Shown: positions 41,385-50,386 of the stretch, piece after piece
Position numbering within the stretch: position 1 is the first letter of the stretch
Layout: each line of letters begins with the position of its first letter
Origin: an uncultured Roseovarius sp.
GTDB taxonomy: Bacteria; Pseudomonadota; Alphaproteobacteria; Rhodobacterales; Rhodobacteraceae
DNA: 64,000 bases
Assembly (NCBI RefSeq): GCF_913057115.1
Contig: NZ_CAJXNN010000013.1
Span: 1-64,000 of the forward strand
Reading direction: 5' to 3'
Position numbers and translations under genes: made by a program
Notes under the pieces: model-generated
The model's database searches: none
The model's input: the letters and a program-made list of their open reading frames with translations, nothing else
What the model was told of the DNA's origin: nothing

Positions 41385-42314
41385 TCAGCCTTTCCCTCGC
41401 TCGATCAGCACATCCACATGGGCCCCCGCGCTGGCGGCCAGAGCGTCGAGGTTGTAGCCGCCTTCGAGGACCGAGACCACGCGCCCCTGACAGTGTTTGT
41501 CGGCGATATCGCAGAGGCGCTCGGTGACCCATGCGAAATCGGGCTCGGTGAGTTCGAGTTGTGCCAGCGGGTCGTCGCGGTGGGCGTCGAACCCGGCGGA
41601 GATGATCACCAGTTCGGGGGCGAAGGCGTCGAGGCGGGGGAAGACGCCTTCCTCGTAGGTGGCGCGGAAGGTTGCGCCATCTGTCATCGGGTCAAGCGGC
41701 ACGTTGAGCACGTTGTTATGCGCGCCGGTTTCATCGGCGCGGCCGGTGCCGGGCCAAAGCGGGAACTGGTGCGAGGAGACAAAGAGCGTGCGCGCCTCGT
41801 CCCAGAGCAAATCCTGCGTACCGTTGCCGTGGTGGACGTCGAAATCCACCACCGCCACCCGCGACAGGCCATGGCGATCGAGCGCGTGCTTGGCCGCGAT
41901 GGCCGCCGTGCCGAAAAGGCAAAACCCCATGGTTTTCCGGGTTTCGGCGTGGTGGCCGGGCGGGCGCATGGCGCAAAAGGCGTTTTGCGTCTTTCCGGCA
42001 AGAACCAGATCGGTGGCGCGCAGGGCCGCGCCCACGCCGCGCAGGGCGGCATTGACCGAACCGGGGGACATCCATGTGTCGGCGTCCAGTTGGATGATGC
42101 CTTCGGCAGGCTCGGAGGCTTTTATATGGTCGATATGGGCCTGTGGATGGCAGAGGCGCAGATCGTCGTTGCTGGCCAGCGGGGCCTCTTCACGGGCAAG
42201 ATCCTTGCTGGCGAGAGCCGCCCAGACCCGTTCCAGTCGGGCGACCTGTTCGGGGTGGCCGGGGGGGGTGACGTGCTTAAGGCCATCGGCATGGGTCAGT
42301 ATTGTGGTTGTCAT
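41385..42314 (-). CDS. Histone-deacetylase-family protein (acetylpolyamine/acetoin type)
   Basis: Zinc-dependent deacylase of 309 residues. Catalytic His pair in MRPPGHHAET, zinc ligands in VDFDVHHGNGTQDLLW and the third ligand Asp in IISAGFDAHRDDPL; GGYN near the end is the transition-state Tyr region. Bacterial members hydrolyse acetylpolyamines or other acylated amines. Start ATG 42314 (MTTTILTHADG); the longer frame upstream is not protein-like. It is divergent from mscS, about 100 bases away. Confidence 0.93.
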   Translation of the reverse strand: MTTTILTHADGLKHVTPPGHPEQVARLERVWAALASKDLAREEAPLASNDDLRLCHPQAHIDHIKASEPAEGIIQLDADTWMSPGSVNAALRGVGAALRATDLVLAGKTQNAFCAMRPPGHHAETRKTMGFCLFGTAAIAAKHALDRHGLSRVAVVDFDVHHGNGTQDLLWDEARTLFVSSHQFPLWPGTGRADETGAHNNVLNVPLDPMTDGATFRATYEEGVFPRLDAFAPELVIISAGFDAHRDDPLAQLELTEPDFAWVTERLCDIADKHCQGRVVSVLEGGYNLDALAASAGAHVDVLIERGKG

Positions 42315-42417
42315 CGGCTGTCTCCGCGTCCTCGTGTCGGGGCACAGCATGACCGCGTGAGGACGCGATTGTCCAGTCGGTGCTTGTTGAGACGCGCGGG
42401 GCGTGTAATCTGAGGCC

Positions 42418-43767
42418 ATGGAAGAGGAAATCATCACGGATGGCCTTTCGCAGGCCATTCCGCAGGACACCCAGGAAATCGCCCTTGGGCTGTGGGCGCA
42501 GGCGCAGGATTTTGCCATGACGCTCTTGCGGCCGTGGAACGCCTATCAGGTGGGAATCGCCATTGGCGTTTTCATTTTGGCGGCGGTTTTGGCCAGAGTT
42601 GTTGCGCCGTGGTTTCACGACTGGATGCGCAGGCGCGAGGGCTGGCCCAAGTGGCGGATGCGTTTTCTGGTGATGATTCATCGCCGCATGCGGTTGATCC
42701 TGTTTGTCATGATGATCTGGCCGGTGGTTTGGGTGATGCAGGCGGTGACATGGCCGTCGCATTCTTACCTGCTTGGCATCTTCGCCAGCCTTGCCCTGGC
42801 GTGGCTTCTGATCACGGTGATCACACGGTTTATCGTCAACGGCTTTTTGCGCAGTCTGGTGCGCTATGCGGCCTGGACTTGGGTGACGTTGAGCATTCTG
42901 GGGTTGACCGAGGAGGTTGAGCAGCTTCTGGACAGTGCGGCGATAAGTGTGGGGGATCTGCGCCTGTCGGTCTGGATGGTGTTGCAGGCGGTTGTGATTG
43001 TCGCTGCCCTGATGTTCGCGGCGCGTTTCGTGTCGAAAACCACCGCTTCGCGGATCCGCAGCAACGATGAAATCTCGCCTTCCATGCAGGTTTTGGCCGT
43101 GAAATTCGTGCAGCTTTTGCTGTATGGGGCTGCGTTTTTTATTGGGTTGCGTGCTGTGGGCGTGGACCTGACGGGGCTTGCGGTGCTGTCGGGGGCGATT
43201 GGTGTGGGCCTTGGGTTTGGCCTGCAAAAGGTGGTTTCGAACCTTGTGTCCGGTGTCATCCTGCTGTTGGATCGGTCGATCAAGCCGGGCGATGTGATCA
43301 GCCTTGGTGAGACTTTTGGCTGGATCAACAGCCTTGGGGCGCGCTACGTGTCGATCACCACGCGCGACGGGCGGGAATATCTTATTCCGAACGAGGATTT
43401 GATCACCGGTCAGGTGGTCAACTGGTCCCATTCCAACGACTACGTGCGGTTGGATATCTATTTCGGCACCGCCTATGGCGACGATCCGCACAAGGTGCGT
43501 GCCTTGGCCATAGAGGCGGCCAAGGGGGTGGACCGGGTGTTGGAGTTCAAGCCGCCGGTGTGCCATATCGTGGGGTTTGGGGACAGCAGCGTGGATTACA
43601 TCCTGCGGTTCTGGATCAGGGACCCGACCGGCGGGCTGACCAATATTCGCGGCAATGTCTATCTGGCTTTGTGGGACAGTTTTCAGGAAAACGGTATTTC
43701 CATTCCCTTCCCGCAGCGCGAGGTTCGGATGTTGGGGGATGCGGCAGATGGGGCACAGGGCACCTGA
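42418..43767 (+). CDS. Mechanosensitive ion channel, MscS family
   Basis: Membrane protein of 449 residues. Several N-terminal helices (about 40-65, 88-112, 120-140, 185-205, 228-250) precede the MscS pore helix (LAVLSGAIGVGLGFGLQKVVSNLVSG, 258-283) and the cytoplasmic beta domain with IKPGDVISLGETFGWINSLGARYVSI and LIPNEDLITGQVVNWS. It opens under membrane tension to release solutes. It carries more N-terminal helices than E. coli MscS, as in medium-size homologues. Confidence 0.95.
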   Translation: MEEEIITDGLSQAIPQDTQEIALGLWAQAQDFAMTLLRPWNAYQVGIAIGVFILAAVLARVVAPWFHDWMRRREGWPKWRMRFLVMIHRRMRLILFVMMIWPVVWVMQAVTWPSHSYLLGIFASLALAWLLITVITRFIVNGFLRSLVRYAAWTWVTLSILGLTEEVEQLLDSAAISVGDLRLSVWMVLQAVVIVAALMFAARFVSKTTASRIRSNDEISPSMQVLAVKFVQLLLYGAAFFIGLRAVGVDLTGLAVLSGAIGVGLGFGLQKVVSNLVSGVILLLDRSIKPGDVISLGETFGWINSLGARYVSITTRDGREYLIPNEDLITGQVVNWSHSNDYVRLDIYFGTAYGDDPHKVRALAIEAAKGVDRVLEFKPPVCHIVGFGDSSVDYILRFWIRDPTGGLTNIRGNVYLALWDSFQENGISIPFPQREVRMLGDAADGAQGT

Positions 43768-43863
43768 GCCTGCGCAGGGTTTTATTGAAATGGCCCGTTT
43801 CTGTTGCTACCTTGGACATATGCCCGGCGCCGGGGCTGAGCGGCGCTTTTGAGAAGGAGGACG

Positions 43864-43920
43864 ATGTCCTGTCTTTTACGGCTGACGCGGCACAGGCCGC
43901 TGAACAGGGGGCGCCCATGA
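43864..43920 (+). CDS. Possible 18-residue leader peptide overlapping rsfS
   Basis: ATG 43864 stands three bases behind a strong AAGGAGG and encodes 18 codons (starting MSCLLRLTRHRP). Its stop TGA overlaps the first ATG of rsfS (ATGA). It could couple translation of rsfS to a leader. Alternatively AAGGAGG serves an in-frame CTG at 43869 with ideal eight-base spacing and the leader is accidental. There is no protein evidence. Confidence 0.35.
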   Translation: MSCLLRLTRHRPLNRGRP

Positions 43921-44294
43921 TGGCGCCCGGCACTGGCGCAAATAGCGAAGCACAGCTTGCGCGCATCCTGAAATCCCTTGATGACGACAAGGCCGAAGAC
44001 ATCGTGCAGGTTGACCTGCGCGGCAAATCGGCGATGGGCGATTACATGGTGATCTGCTCAGGGAGATCGGCACGGCAGGTCACGGCGATTGCCGAGAAGC
44101 TGGCCGATCGTCTGAAGCAGGAGTATGGCATCCTGTCGAAGATCGAGGGCAAGGAAACGGGCGATTGGGTGCTGATCGACACGGGCGATGTGATTGTCCA
44201 TGTCTTCCGCCCCGAAGTGCGTGACTTCTATCAGCTTGAGAAGATGTGGCTTTCCGGCGGCGCGGCTGCCCCGGTGCCAGCCACCGAGAGCTGA
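43917..44294 (+). CDS. rsfS: Ribosomal silencing factor RsfS
   Basis: Binds ribosomal protein L14 and keeps the subunits apart in poor nutrient conditions. 125 residues with the family pattern ILKSLDDDKAEDIVQVDLRGKSAMGDYMVICSGRSARQ and WVLIDTGDVIVHVFRPEVRDFYQLEKMW. The start is uncertain: ATG 43917 or 43920 give a family-like length, but both lack a ribosome site; the strong AAGGAGG is 57 bases upstream. rlmH follows directly, as is usual. Confidence 0.93.
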   Translation: MMAPGTGANSEAQLARILKSLDDDKAEDIVQVDLRGKSAMGDYMVICSGRSARQVTAIAEKLADRLKQEYGILSKIEGKETGDWVLIDTGDVIVHVFRPEVRDFYQLEKMWLSGGAAAPVPATES

Positions 44295-44765
44295 ATGAAG
44301 GTGCATATCTGCGCGGTGGGCCGGTTGCGGGCCGGCCCGGAGCGTGCTTTGCTTGACGATTACCTGACCCGATTTGACAAGACGGGCCGAGCCTTGGGGC
44401 TTGGCCCTGTTTCTGTGCACGAGGTCGAGGACAAGAAAGGAGGCGGCATGGTCGCCGAGGCCGCTCTGTTGGAGCGGGTTATTCCCAAGGGCGCGGTTCT
44501 GGTGGTGATGGATGAGCGCGGCCGCGTCATCCCGTCGCCGGAGTTTGCCGGGAAGCTGGGTGCGTGGCGCGACGAGGGGCGCGGCGATGTCGCCTTTGTC
44601 ATTGGTGGTGCGGACGGGGTGGACCCATCCTTGCGTGCCAAGGCAGATTTCAAGCTGTCCTTTGGCGCGATGGTCTGGCCGCATATGTTGGCGCGGGTGA
44701 TGCTGTCGGAGCAGCTTTATCGGGCGGCGTCGATTTTGGCGGGAAGCCCGTATCACAGGGTGTAA
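44295..44765 (+). CDS. rlmH: 23S rRNA (pseudouridine1915-N3)-methyltransferase
   Basis: SPOUT-class methyltransferase of 156 residues acting on helix 69 of 23S rRNA in assembled ribosomes. The SAM-binding knot is VAFVIGGADGVDPSLR, and the C-terminal LSFGAMVWPHMLARVMLSEQLYRA ends SPYHRV, exactly the family end. ATG 44295 is adjacent to the rsfS stop, giving the common rsfS-rlmH pair. Confidence 0.97.
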   Translation: MKVHICAVGRLRAGPERALLDDYLTRFDKTGRALGLGPVSVHEVEDKKGGGMVAEAALLERVIPKGAVLVVMDERGRVIPSPEFAGKLGAWRDEGRGDVAFVIGGADGVDPSLRAKADFKLSFGAMVWPHMLARVMLSEQLYRAASILAGSPYHRV

Positions 44766-44846
44766 TGGACCCCATCACCCGAATCCGCTTTAAATCAATG
44801 CTGCGCTGCGGTATGACCCGCCCACTTTTGGAAACGGAGAACTCAG

Positions 44847-45869
44847 ATGGGTTACAAGGTCGTCGTCGTGGGCGCCACGGGCAACGTGGGCCGCGAAATG
44901 CTGAACATTCTGGCCGAGCGCCAGTTCCCTGTGGACGAGATTGCCGTGCTGGCAAGCCGCCGCAGCCTCGGGACCGAGGTGAGCTTTGGTGACAAGACCC
45001 TGAAAACCGAAGATCTGGATACATTCGATTTCACCGGCTGGGACATGGCGCTTTTCGCCATTGGCTCTGACGCCACCAAGAAATATGCACCCAAGGCGGC
45101 AAGCCAAGGCTGTGTCGTGATCGATAACAGCTCGCTTTACCGCTATGACCCGGACGTGCCGCTGGTGGTGCCCGAGTGCAACCCCGAAGCGGTGGATGGC
45201 TATGCCAAGAAGAACATCATCGCCAACCCCAACTGCTCGACGGCGCAGATGGTTGTGGCGCTGAAGCCTTTGCATGATCGCGCGACGATCAAGCGGGTTG
45301 TGGTGAGCACCTATCAGTCGGTCTCGGGCTCGGGCAAGGACGCGATTGACGAGCTCTGGGACCAGACCAAGGCGGTGTACAATCCGACCGATGATTACGA
45401 GGCCAAGGTTTATCCCAAGCAGATCGCCTTCAACGTGATCCCGCATATCGACGTCTTCCTTGAGGACGGATCGACCAAGGAAGAATGGAAGATGGTCGCC
45501 GAGACCAAAAAGATCGTCGACCCCAAGATCAAGGTCACGGCGACCTGTGTGCGGGTGCCGGTCTTCGTGGGGCACTCGGAAGCGATCAACCTTGAGTTCG
45601 AGGATCATCTGGACGAGGAAGAAGCGCGCGACATCCTGCGTGAGGCCCCCGGTATCATGGTGATCGACAAGCGCGAGGACGGTGGCTACGTGACGCCGGT
45701 GGAATGCGTGGGTGATTTCGCCACCTTCATCAGCCGGATCCGTCAGGACAGCACGATTGATAATGGTCTGAACCTGTGGTGCGTGTCGGACAACCTGCGC
45801 AAGGGCGCGGCGTTGAACGCGGTGCAGATTGCCGAAACGCTGGGCAAGCGGGTTTTGAAGAAGGGCTGA
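44847..45869 (+). CDS. asd: Aspartate-semialdehyde dehydrogenase
   Basis: NADPH-dependent reduction of aspartyl phosphate to aspartate semialdehyde, the branch point to lysine, methionine, threonine and diaminopimelate. 340 residues. N-terminal GATGNVGREML binds NADP, and the active Cys is in NPNCSTAQMVVAL. The substrate-binding region is CVRVPVFVGHSEAINLEF. CGGAG stands before ATG 44847. Followed by a good terminator. Confidence 0.97.
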   Translation: MGYKVVVVGATGNVGREMLNILAERQFPVDEIAVLASRRSLGTEVSFGDKTLKTEDLDTFDFTGWDMALFAIGSDATKKYAPKAASQGCVVIDNSSLYRYDPDVPLVVPECNPEAVDGYAKKNIIANPNCSTAQMVVALKPLHDRATIKRVVVSTYQSVSGSGKDAIDELWDQTKAVYNPTDDYEAKVYPKQIAFNVIPHIDVFLEDGSTKEEWKMVAETKKIVDPKIKVTATCVRVPVFVGHSEAINLEFEDHLDEEEARDILREAPGIMVIDKREDGGYVTPVECVGDFATFISRIRQDSTIDNGLNLWCVSDNLRKGAALNAVQIAETLGKRVLKKG

Positions 45870-45895
45870 GGGCCTTTCGCGGTGAACAATTTGAC

Positions 45896-45927
45896 CGGCC
45901 GGTGCGGGGAACCGCGCCGGCCGTTTT
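45896..45927 (+). terminator. Rho-independent terminator of asd
   Basis: Twelve-base stem CGGCCGGTGCGG/CCGCGCCGGCCG (one G-T pair), loop GGAA, then TTTT. It starts 27 bases after the stop codon. Confidence 0.85.
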
Positions 45928-46033
45928 GCGTTTCGCATGGGCGGGGTTTTGCCGTGAGCCGCGACATGCGGCTTGCCAAGCGGTGGATGCTCTGCCCAAG
46001 TAGCGACGTGAGGTTTTTGTCAGGAGGTCCGGC

Positions 46034-47659
46034 ATGCGTATCATCTATCCCCTTGTTTTCATGGCATTGCCGGTGGCGGCATGGGCCGAGGATATCCCGC
46101 TGACAAGCGAGGTGAGCGAGGTCACGCTTTATCCGCAAGGGGCCACGGTGGTACGCGAGGTGGAGTTCAGCGTCCCCGCCGGGCAGCATGACTTGATCCT
46201 GACGGATTTGCCGAAAAATACGCCCTTGGCCGCGGTGCGCGTTTCCGTGGATGGGGCGGTGATGGGGAGCGTCACGGCACGCGATGACTTCGTTCCGCCG
46301 CGTGACCCTGACATGAGCGCCGCACGCGAGGCTGCGCGTGCCGAGGTGGAGCGGCTGGAAGCCGCGCTGCGCGATGGCGAGGCTGATGTGCGGGCGATCA
46401 CGCTCGAGGTGCAGGCAGCCAAGGCGCGGGTGGCCTTCTTGGAACGGCTGGGCCAAGGCGAGGCCGTTGCTGGCATGAATACCAACGACCTGCGCGATCT
46501 GGTCGGGATGATCGGCGAGGAGAGCCTTTCGGCCATGCGCGCCGCCCATGAGGCCGAGCGCCGGGCCGGGGAGGCGGACCGCGCCCTGACCGACCTGCGC
46601 AAGGAGTTGGAGGCGGCGCGCGCCGCCCTGCGCGCGCTTGTCCCCGAGAAGGAGGAACGGGCGATGCTGGCCGTGGCGGTCACCGCACAGGAGGCGACGC
46701 AAGGCACGGTGCGGGTGAGTTACACCATCCGCGAGGCTGGATGGACGCCGGTCTACGATCTGCACCTTGCACGGGATTCGGGCGATCTGCGGATTGAGCG
46801 CGGCGCTTTCGTGCGACAATCCACGGGCGAAAACTGGCGTGATGTGGCGATGACCCTGTCGACGGTGCGCCCGTCCGAGCAGGTTTCGCCCAGCGAGGTG
46901 TTCCCGTGGCTGCGGCGTGTCTTCGACCCCGAGGCGATCCGGCCCAAGACGCTGCAACGCAGTCAGGCCGATGGTATGGCCGAGATGGCCGCACCACGGG
47001 CCGAGCCGATGGCGGTGGAGACCGCGCAGGCGAATTTCGATGGGCTGGCCGTGACCTATGATTACCCCGGCGATGTTTCGATTGCGACGGGGGCGGACCG
47101 TGTTCGGCTGGCGCTGGGCACGCTTGAAACGCAGGCGCAGGTCGAGGCGCGGGCGGTACCCTTGTTTGACCCCAGTGCCTTCCTGATGGCGCGGATTGAG
47201 AACGACACGGGCGAATTGATCCTGCCCACCGGTGAGGCGATGTTCTATCTGGATGGGCGGTTCATCGGCAAGCAGTTCCTTGAGATGATCCCGGCGGGCG
47301 GAGAAGCGGACCTGTCGTTCGGTCCCATCGACGGGCTGCGCCTGACCCGGACGGTTCTGGGCCGAGAGGAAGGGCAGCGGGGCGTCATCACCCGATCAAG
47401 CGATTTTACCGAAGCGGTGAAGATCGAGGTGGAGAATCTGACCGGGCAGGCGTGGCCTGTGCGGGTCGTCGACCGGGTGCCGCATTCCGAGCAGGAAGAG
47501 CTGGAGGTGGAATGGAACGCCTCGCCGCGGGCCAGCGAGGTTGATGTCGATGGCAAGCGCGGGGTTCTGGCGTGGTCCTTTGACATCACCGCAGGTGAGA
47601 CCCGCGAGATCGGGTTGGAGTATGACCTGCAATGGCCCGAGGGCAAGGTTCTGCGTTAA
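46034..47659 (+). CDS. DUF4140/DUF4139 protein (mucoidy-inhibitor-like)
   Basis: Exported protein of 541 residues. Signal peptide MRIIYPLVFMALPVAAWAED, N-terminal DUF4140 (SEVTLYPQGATVVREVEF), a central coiled coil (about 95-205), then DUF4139 (VRVSYTIREAGWTPVYDLHL...). It ends in DITAGETREIGLEYDLQWPEGK, the normal C-terminus. The family is found in many proteobacteria and in fungi (MuiA), and its molecular function is unknown. AGGAGG stands before ATG 46034. A terminator follows. Confidence 0.92.
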   Translation: MRIIYPLVFMALPVAAWAEDIPLTSEVSEVTLYPQGATVVREVEFSVPAGQHDLILTDLPKNTPLAAVRVSVDGAVMGSVTARDDFVPPRDPDMSAAREAARAEVERLEAALRDGEADVRAITLEVQAAKARVAFLERLGQGEAVAGMNTNDLRDLVGMIGEESLSAMRAAHEAERRAGEADRALTDLRKELEAARAALRALVPEKEERAMLAVAVTAQEATQGTVRVSYTIREAGWTPVYDLHLARDSGDLRIERGAFVRQSTGENWRDVAMTLSTVRPSEQVSPSEVFPWLRRVFDPEAIRPKTLQRSQADGMAEMAAPRAEPMAVETAQANFDGLAVTYDYPGDVSIATGADRVRLALGTLETQAQVEARAVPLFDPSAFLMARIENDTGELILPTGEAMFYLDGRFIGKQFLEMIPAGGEADLSFGPIDGLRLTRTVLGREEGQRGVITRSSDFTEAVKIEVENLTGQAWPVRVVDRVPHSEQEELEVEWNASPRASEVDVDGKRGVLAWSFDITAGETREIGLEYDLQWPEGKVLR

Positions 47660-47683
47660 GCGGGGCAACGCGATGTGCCGGGG

Positions 47684-47719
47684 CCGAAATCCTTGAAAGA
47701 TTTCGGTCCGTTTTCTTTG
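47684..47719 (+). terminator. Rho-independent terminator after the DUF4139 gene
   Basis: Stem CCGAAATC/GATTTCGG with a seven-base loop, followed by TCCGTTTTCTTT. 25 bases after the stop. On the other strand it also faces the carbonic anhydrase gene end. Confidence 0.85.
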
Positions 47720-47744
47720 CAAGAGAACGGGGCGCGCGGTCGGT

Positions 47745-48395
47745 TCAGATCGGGACGAACTGTCGGCTATCGGCATTGTATTGTTCGACGCTGCCTTCGC
47801 CGATGTCGTGCCAGATGCCGTGCAGGCTCAACTCCCCCGCTTCGACGGCGCTGGCCACGAAGGGGAAGGTCATCAGGTTTTCCAAGGACACGATCACCGC
47901 CTCTTTTTCCAAGGCGCGGCTTTGGGCCGTTTGGTCGCTGATGTCTTTCACCCGCTCGTAGCCGGGGCGCAGGATGTCCATCCAGCGGCCCACGAAGCTG
48001 CTTTTTTCTTCCAGTTGCGGGGCATTGCCGGAACACATGTCAAGGCAGCCCTGCACCCCGCCGCACTTGGAGTGCCCCATGATGATGACATGCGCCACCT
48101 TGAGCGCGGTCACCGCGTATTCCACTGCCGCCGATGTGCCGTGCTGGTTGCCATCGGGTTCATGCGGCGGGACGAGGTTGGCGATGTTGCGGTGAATGAA
48201 GAACTCGCCCTGATCCGCCCCGAAGATCGAGGTGACGTGCACGCGGCTGTCGCAGCAGGAGATCATCATCGCGCGGGGGCGCTGACCCTCATCCGCCAAG
48301 CGGCGATACCAGGCTTGGTTCTCGGCATAGGCCGTGGCTTTCCACCCGTGATAACGATGCACAAGATAGGTGGGCAGCGGGCGCGCGTGTTTCAT
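47745..48395 (-). CDS. Beta-carbonic anhydrase
   Basis: Converts CO2 to bicarbonate. 216 residues. Zinc-site residues are in MISCCDSRV (Cys, Asp, Arg) and in IIMGHSKCGGVQGC (His, Cys). IWHDIGEGSVEQYNAD is the C-terminal block. ATG 48395 (MKHARPLPTYLVHRYH) is preferred over a longer frame that would add 22 unlikely residues. It is convergent with the DUF4139 gene. Confidence 0.95.
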   Translation of the reverse strand: MKHARPLPTYLVHRYHGWKATAYAENQAWYRRLADEGQRPRAMMISCCDSRVHVTSIFGADQGEFFIHRNIANLVPPHEPDGNQHGTSAAVEYAVTALKVAHVIIMGHSKCGGVQGCLDMCSGNAPQLEEKSSFVGRWMDILRPGYERVKDISDQTAQSRALEKEAVIVSLENLMTFPFVASAVEAGELSLHGIWHDIGEGSVEQYNADSRQFVPI

Positions 48396-48555
48396 TATGG
48401 TCCCTCGGTACGGCTTTTCCTTGGGTTGATAGAGCGTATTCGCAGAGAATTCGAGAGACAAATTCCAAGCGACTTTGCCTGCCGGAAAGGATTTGGGAAC
48501 CTTTGACAGGCCAGATTGGCCTTTGTCCGTGGGGGCAGTTCGAAGGGGTGAGATT

Positions 48556-48936
48556 GTGAAACAGGTTACATTGTTGACTCAGGATGAGGTTGTGCATCTG
48601 GATCCTGACCGCTTGGAGGATTTGTACGATCAACTTGGCGAGAGGGGCGCGGAAAACGTGGTGTGTCGCGCGCTTGAAGAATTGGCCGCGCGATTATCGC
48701 ATACCGAGCGGTGCTATCGTGAGCGGCGCATCGAAGACATGCGCAAATCGGCCCGCGGCCTGATTGCCATCGCCGAGCAGATCGGCATGTGGATGCTGGC
48801 CCGGGTGGCCCGCGATGTCACCCAGTGCATTGACGCCGGCGACCCTGTGGCCCTGGGCGCGGTGCTGGCGCGGTTGTTGCGGATCGGCGAGCGGTCGTTG
48901 AGTGAAGTTTGGGAATTGCAGGACCTTTCGATTTGA
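48556..48936 (+). CDS. Conserved hypothetical protein, Hpt-like helical domain
   Basis: 126 residues from GTG 48556 (MKQVTLLTQDEVVHLDPDRLEDLY), with AAGGGG upstream. It is predicted all-helical, and the part RKSARGLIAIAEQIGMWMLARVARDVTQCIDAG resembles an Hpt four-helix bundle but has no phosphorylatable His at the expected place. So it may be a docking or inhibitor protein. It is soluble and has no signal peptide. It lies upstream of the M17 aminopeptidase gene and may share its transcript. Confidence 0.75.
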   Translation: MKQVTLLTQDEVVHLDPDRLEDLYDQLGERGAENVVCRALEELAARLSHTERCYRERRIEDMRKSARGLIAIAEQIGMWMLARVARDVTQCIDAGDPVALGAVLARLLRIGERSLSEVWELQDLSI

Positions 48937-49000
48937 TGCCTTGCAGGCGCGAATGACTGGGCTAGGCTGTGCGCGACGACCTTGATGACAGGAGCGCGCC

Positions 49001-50386
49001 ATGGGACTGACGTTTGCCAAAGCGGCCGAAGCGGCCATTCCACTGCATGTGGTGGAGCAAGACAGGCTTGACGACTGGCTTGCAGGACAGCCCGAGCGCG
49101 TGACCCGGTGGGTGCGCGCGGCGGGGTTTGCCGGGGCTCTGGGCAAGGTTTTGATGGTTCCTGGCGAGGATGGCCGCCTTTTGATGGCCGTCGTGGGCTA
49201 TGGCACCTCCGAGGCGCGCGCCCTTGGGCGGTTCCATCTGGCTGCGGCGGCTGTGGCCCTGCCGGAGGGCGTCTATCGTTTCGAGGGCTTGCACGAAGAC
49301 CGCGCTGACGAGGAAGCGCTGGGCTGGCTTTTGGCGGGCTATGTCTTTGACCGCTATCGCGCGCAGACCGTACCGGGTGCGCAGCTTGTCGCGCCCGAGG
49401 GTGTGGATGCTGCCCGGATCGAGGCGATTGCGGCGGGTGAATGCCTGACCCGTGATCTGATCAATACCCCCACCAGCGAAATGGGACCGGCGGAACTGGA
49501 AGCGGCCTGTGTCGCGATGGCGGCGCAGCACGAGGCCGAGATCGAGGTGATCCGTGGCGAGGCCCTGTTGGAGCGGAATTTTCCGTTGATCCACACGGTG
49601 GGCCGGGCCGCCGCCCCGGAGGCCGAACCGCGCCTGATTGACATGCAGTGGGGTGTCGCGGGGCCGTTGCTGACCCTCGTGGGCAAGGGCGTGTGTTTTG
49701 ACACCGGGGGGCTGAACCTCAAGCCCGGCGGGTCAATGGCCCTGATGAAGAAGGACATGGGCGGTGCGGCCACGGTTCTGGGGCTGGCGCAGATGATCAT
49801 GGAGCTGGGCCTGCCCTTGCGCTTGCGGGTGCTGATCCCGGCGGTGGAGAATGCGGTCAGCGGCAATGCCTTCCGGCCCGGTGATATCCTGACCGCCCGC
49901 AATGGCCTGACCGTGGAGATCAACAACACCGATGCGGAGGGCCGTTTGGTCTTGGCCGATGCCTTGGCCTATGCGGCCGAGGCGGAGCCGGACTTGATGC
50001 TGTCCATGGCCACCCTCACGGGGGCGGCGCGGGTGGCTGTGGGCCCTGACCTTGCCCCGTATTTCAGCGATGACGTGGATTTCGTGCATGCCATAGAGGC
50101 CGCGGCCGAACAGGTAGCCGACCCGGTGTGGCGGTTGCCGCTCCACTTGCCGTATGAAGCGATGATCGAGCCGGGCATCGCCGATCTGGACAATGCCCCG
50201 AAGGGTGGTTTCGCCGGGGCGATCACCGCCGCCTTGTTCCTGCGCCGATTCGCGGGCGGCAGGCGCTATGCGCATTTCGACATCTACGGATGGAACCCCG
50301 AGGCGAAACCGGCCCGGCCCAAGGGCGGTATCGGCATGGGGTCGCGGGCGATCTTGCAGGCGATTTCCAAGGTTCTACCTGCATGA
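49001..50386 (+). CDS. Leucyl aminopeptidase family (M17) peptidase
   Basis: Metallopeptidase of 461 residues. The catalytic domain has LVGKGVCFDTGGLNLKPGGSM (metal Lys and Asp), MKKDMGGAATVLG and the signature NNTDAEGRLVLADALAYA. Cytoplasmic, releases N-terminal amino acids. AGGAGC stands before ATG 49001. Its stop overlaps the next ATG (ATGA). The following genes encode an NlpC/P60 peptidase and an agmatinase-like enzyme; in peptidoglycan recycling such a pair would cut murein peptides, which is inference. Confidence 0.95.
   Translation: MGLTFAKAAEAAIPLHVVEQDRLDDWLAGQPERVTRWVRAAGFAGALGKVLMVPGEDGRLLMAVVGYGTSEARALGRFHLAAAAVALPEGVYRFEGLHEDRADEEALGWLLAGYVFDRYRAQTVPGAQLVAPEGVDAARIEAIAAGECLTRDLINTPTSEMGPAELEAACVAMAAQHEAEIEVIRGEALLERNFPLIHTVGRAAAPEAEPRLIDMQWGVAGPLLTLVGKGVCFDTGGLNLKPGGSMALMKKDMGGAATVLGLAQMIMELGLPLRLRVLIPAVENAVSGNAFRPGDILTARNGLTVEINNTDAEGRLVLADALAYAAEAEPDLMLSMATLTGAARVAVGPDLAPYFSDDVDFVHAIEAAAEQVADPVWRLPLHLPYEAMIEPGIADLDNAPKGGFAGAITAALFLRRFAGGRRYAHFDIYGWNPEAKPARPKGGIGMGSRAILQAISKVLPA

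Noticed and set aside
42277-43566. 429-codon minus-strand frame opposite mscS
   Set aside because: Low-complexity Arg/His/Pro composition with no domain; the mscS frame is clearly real.
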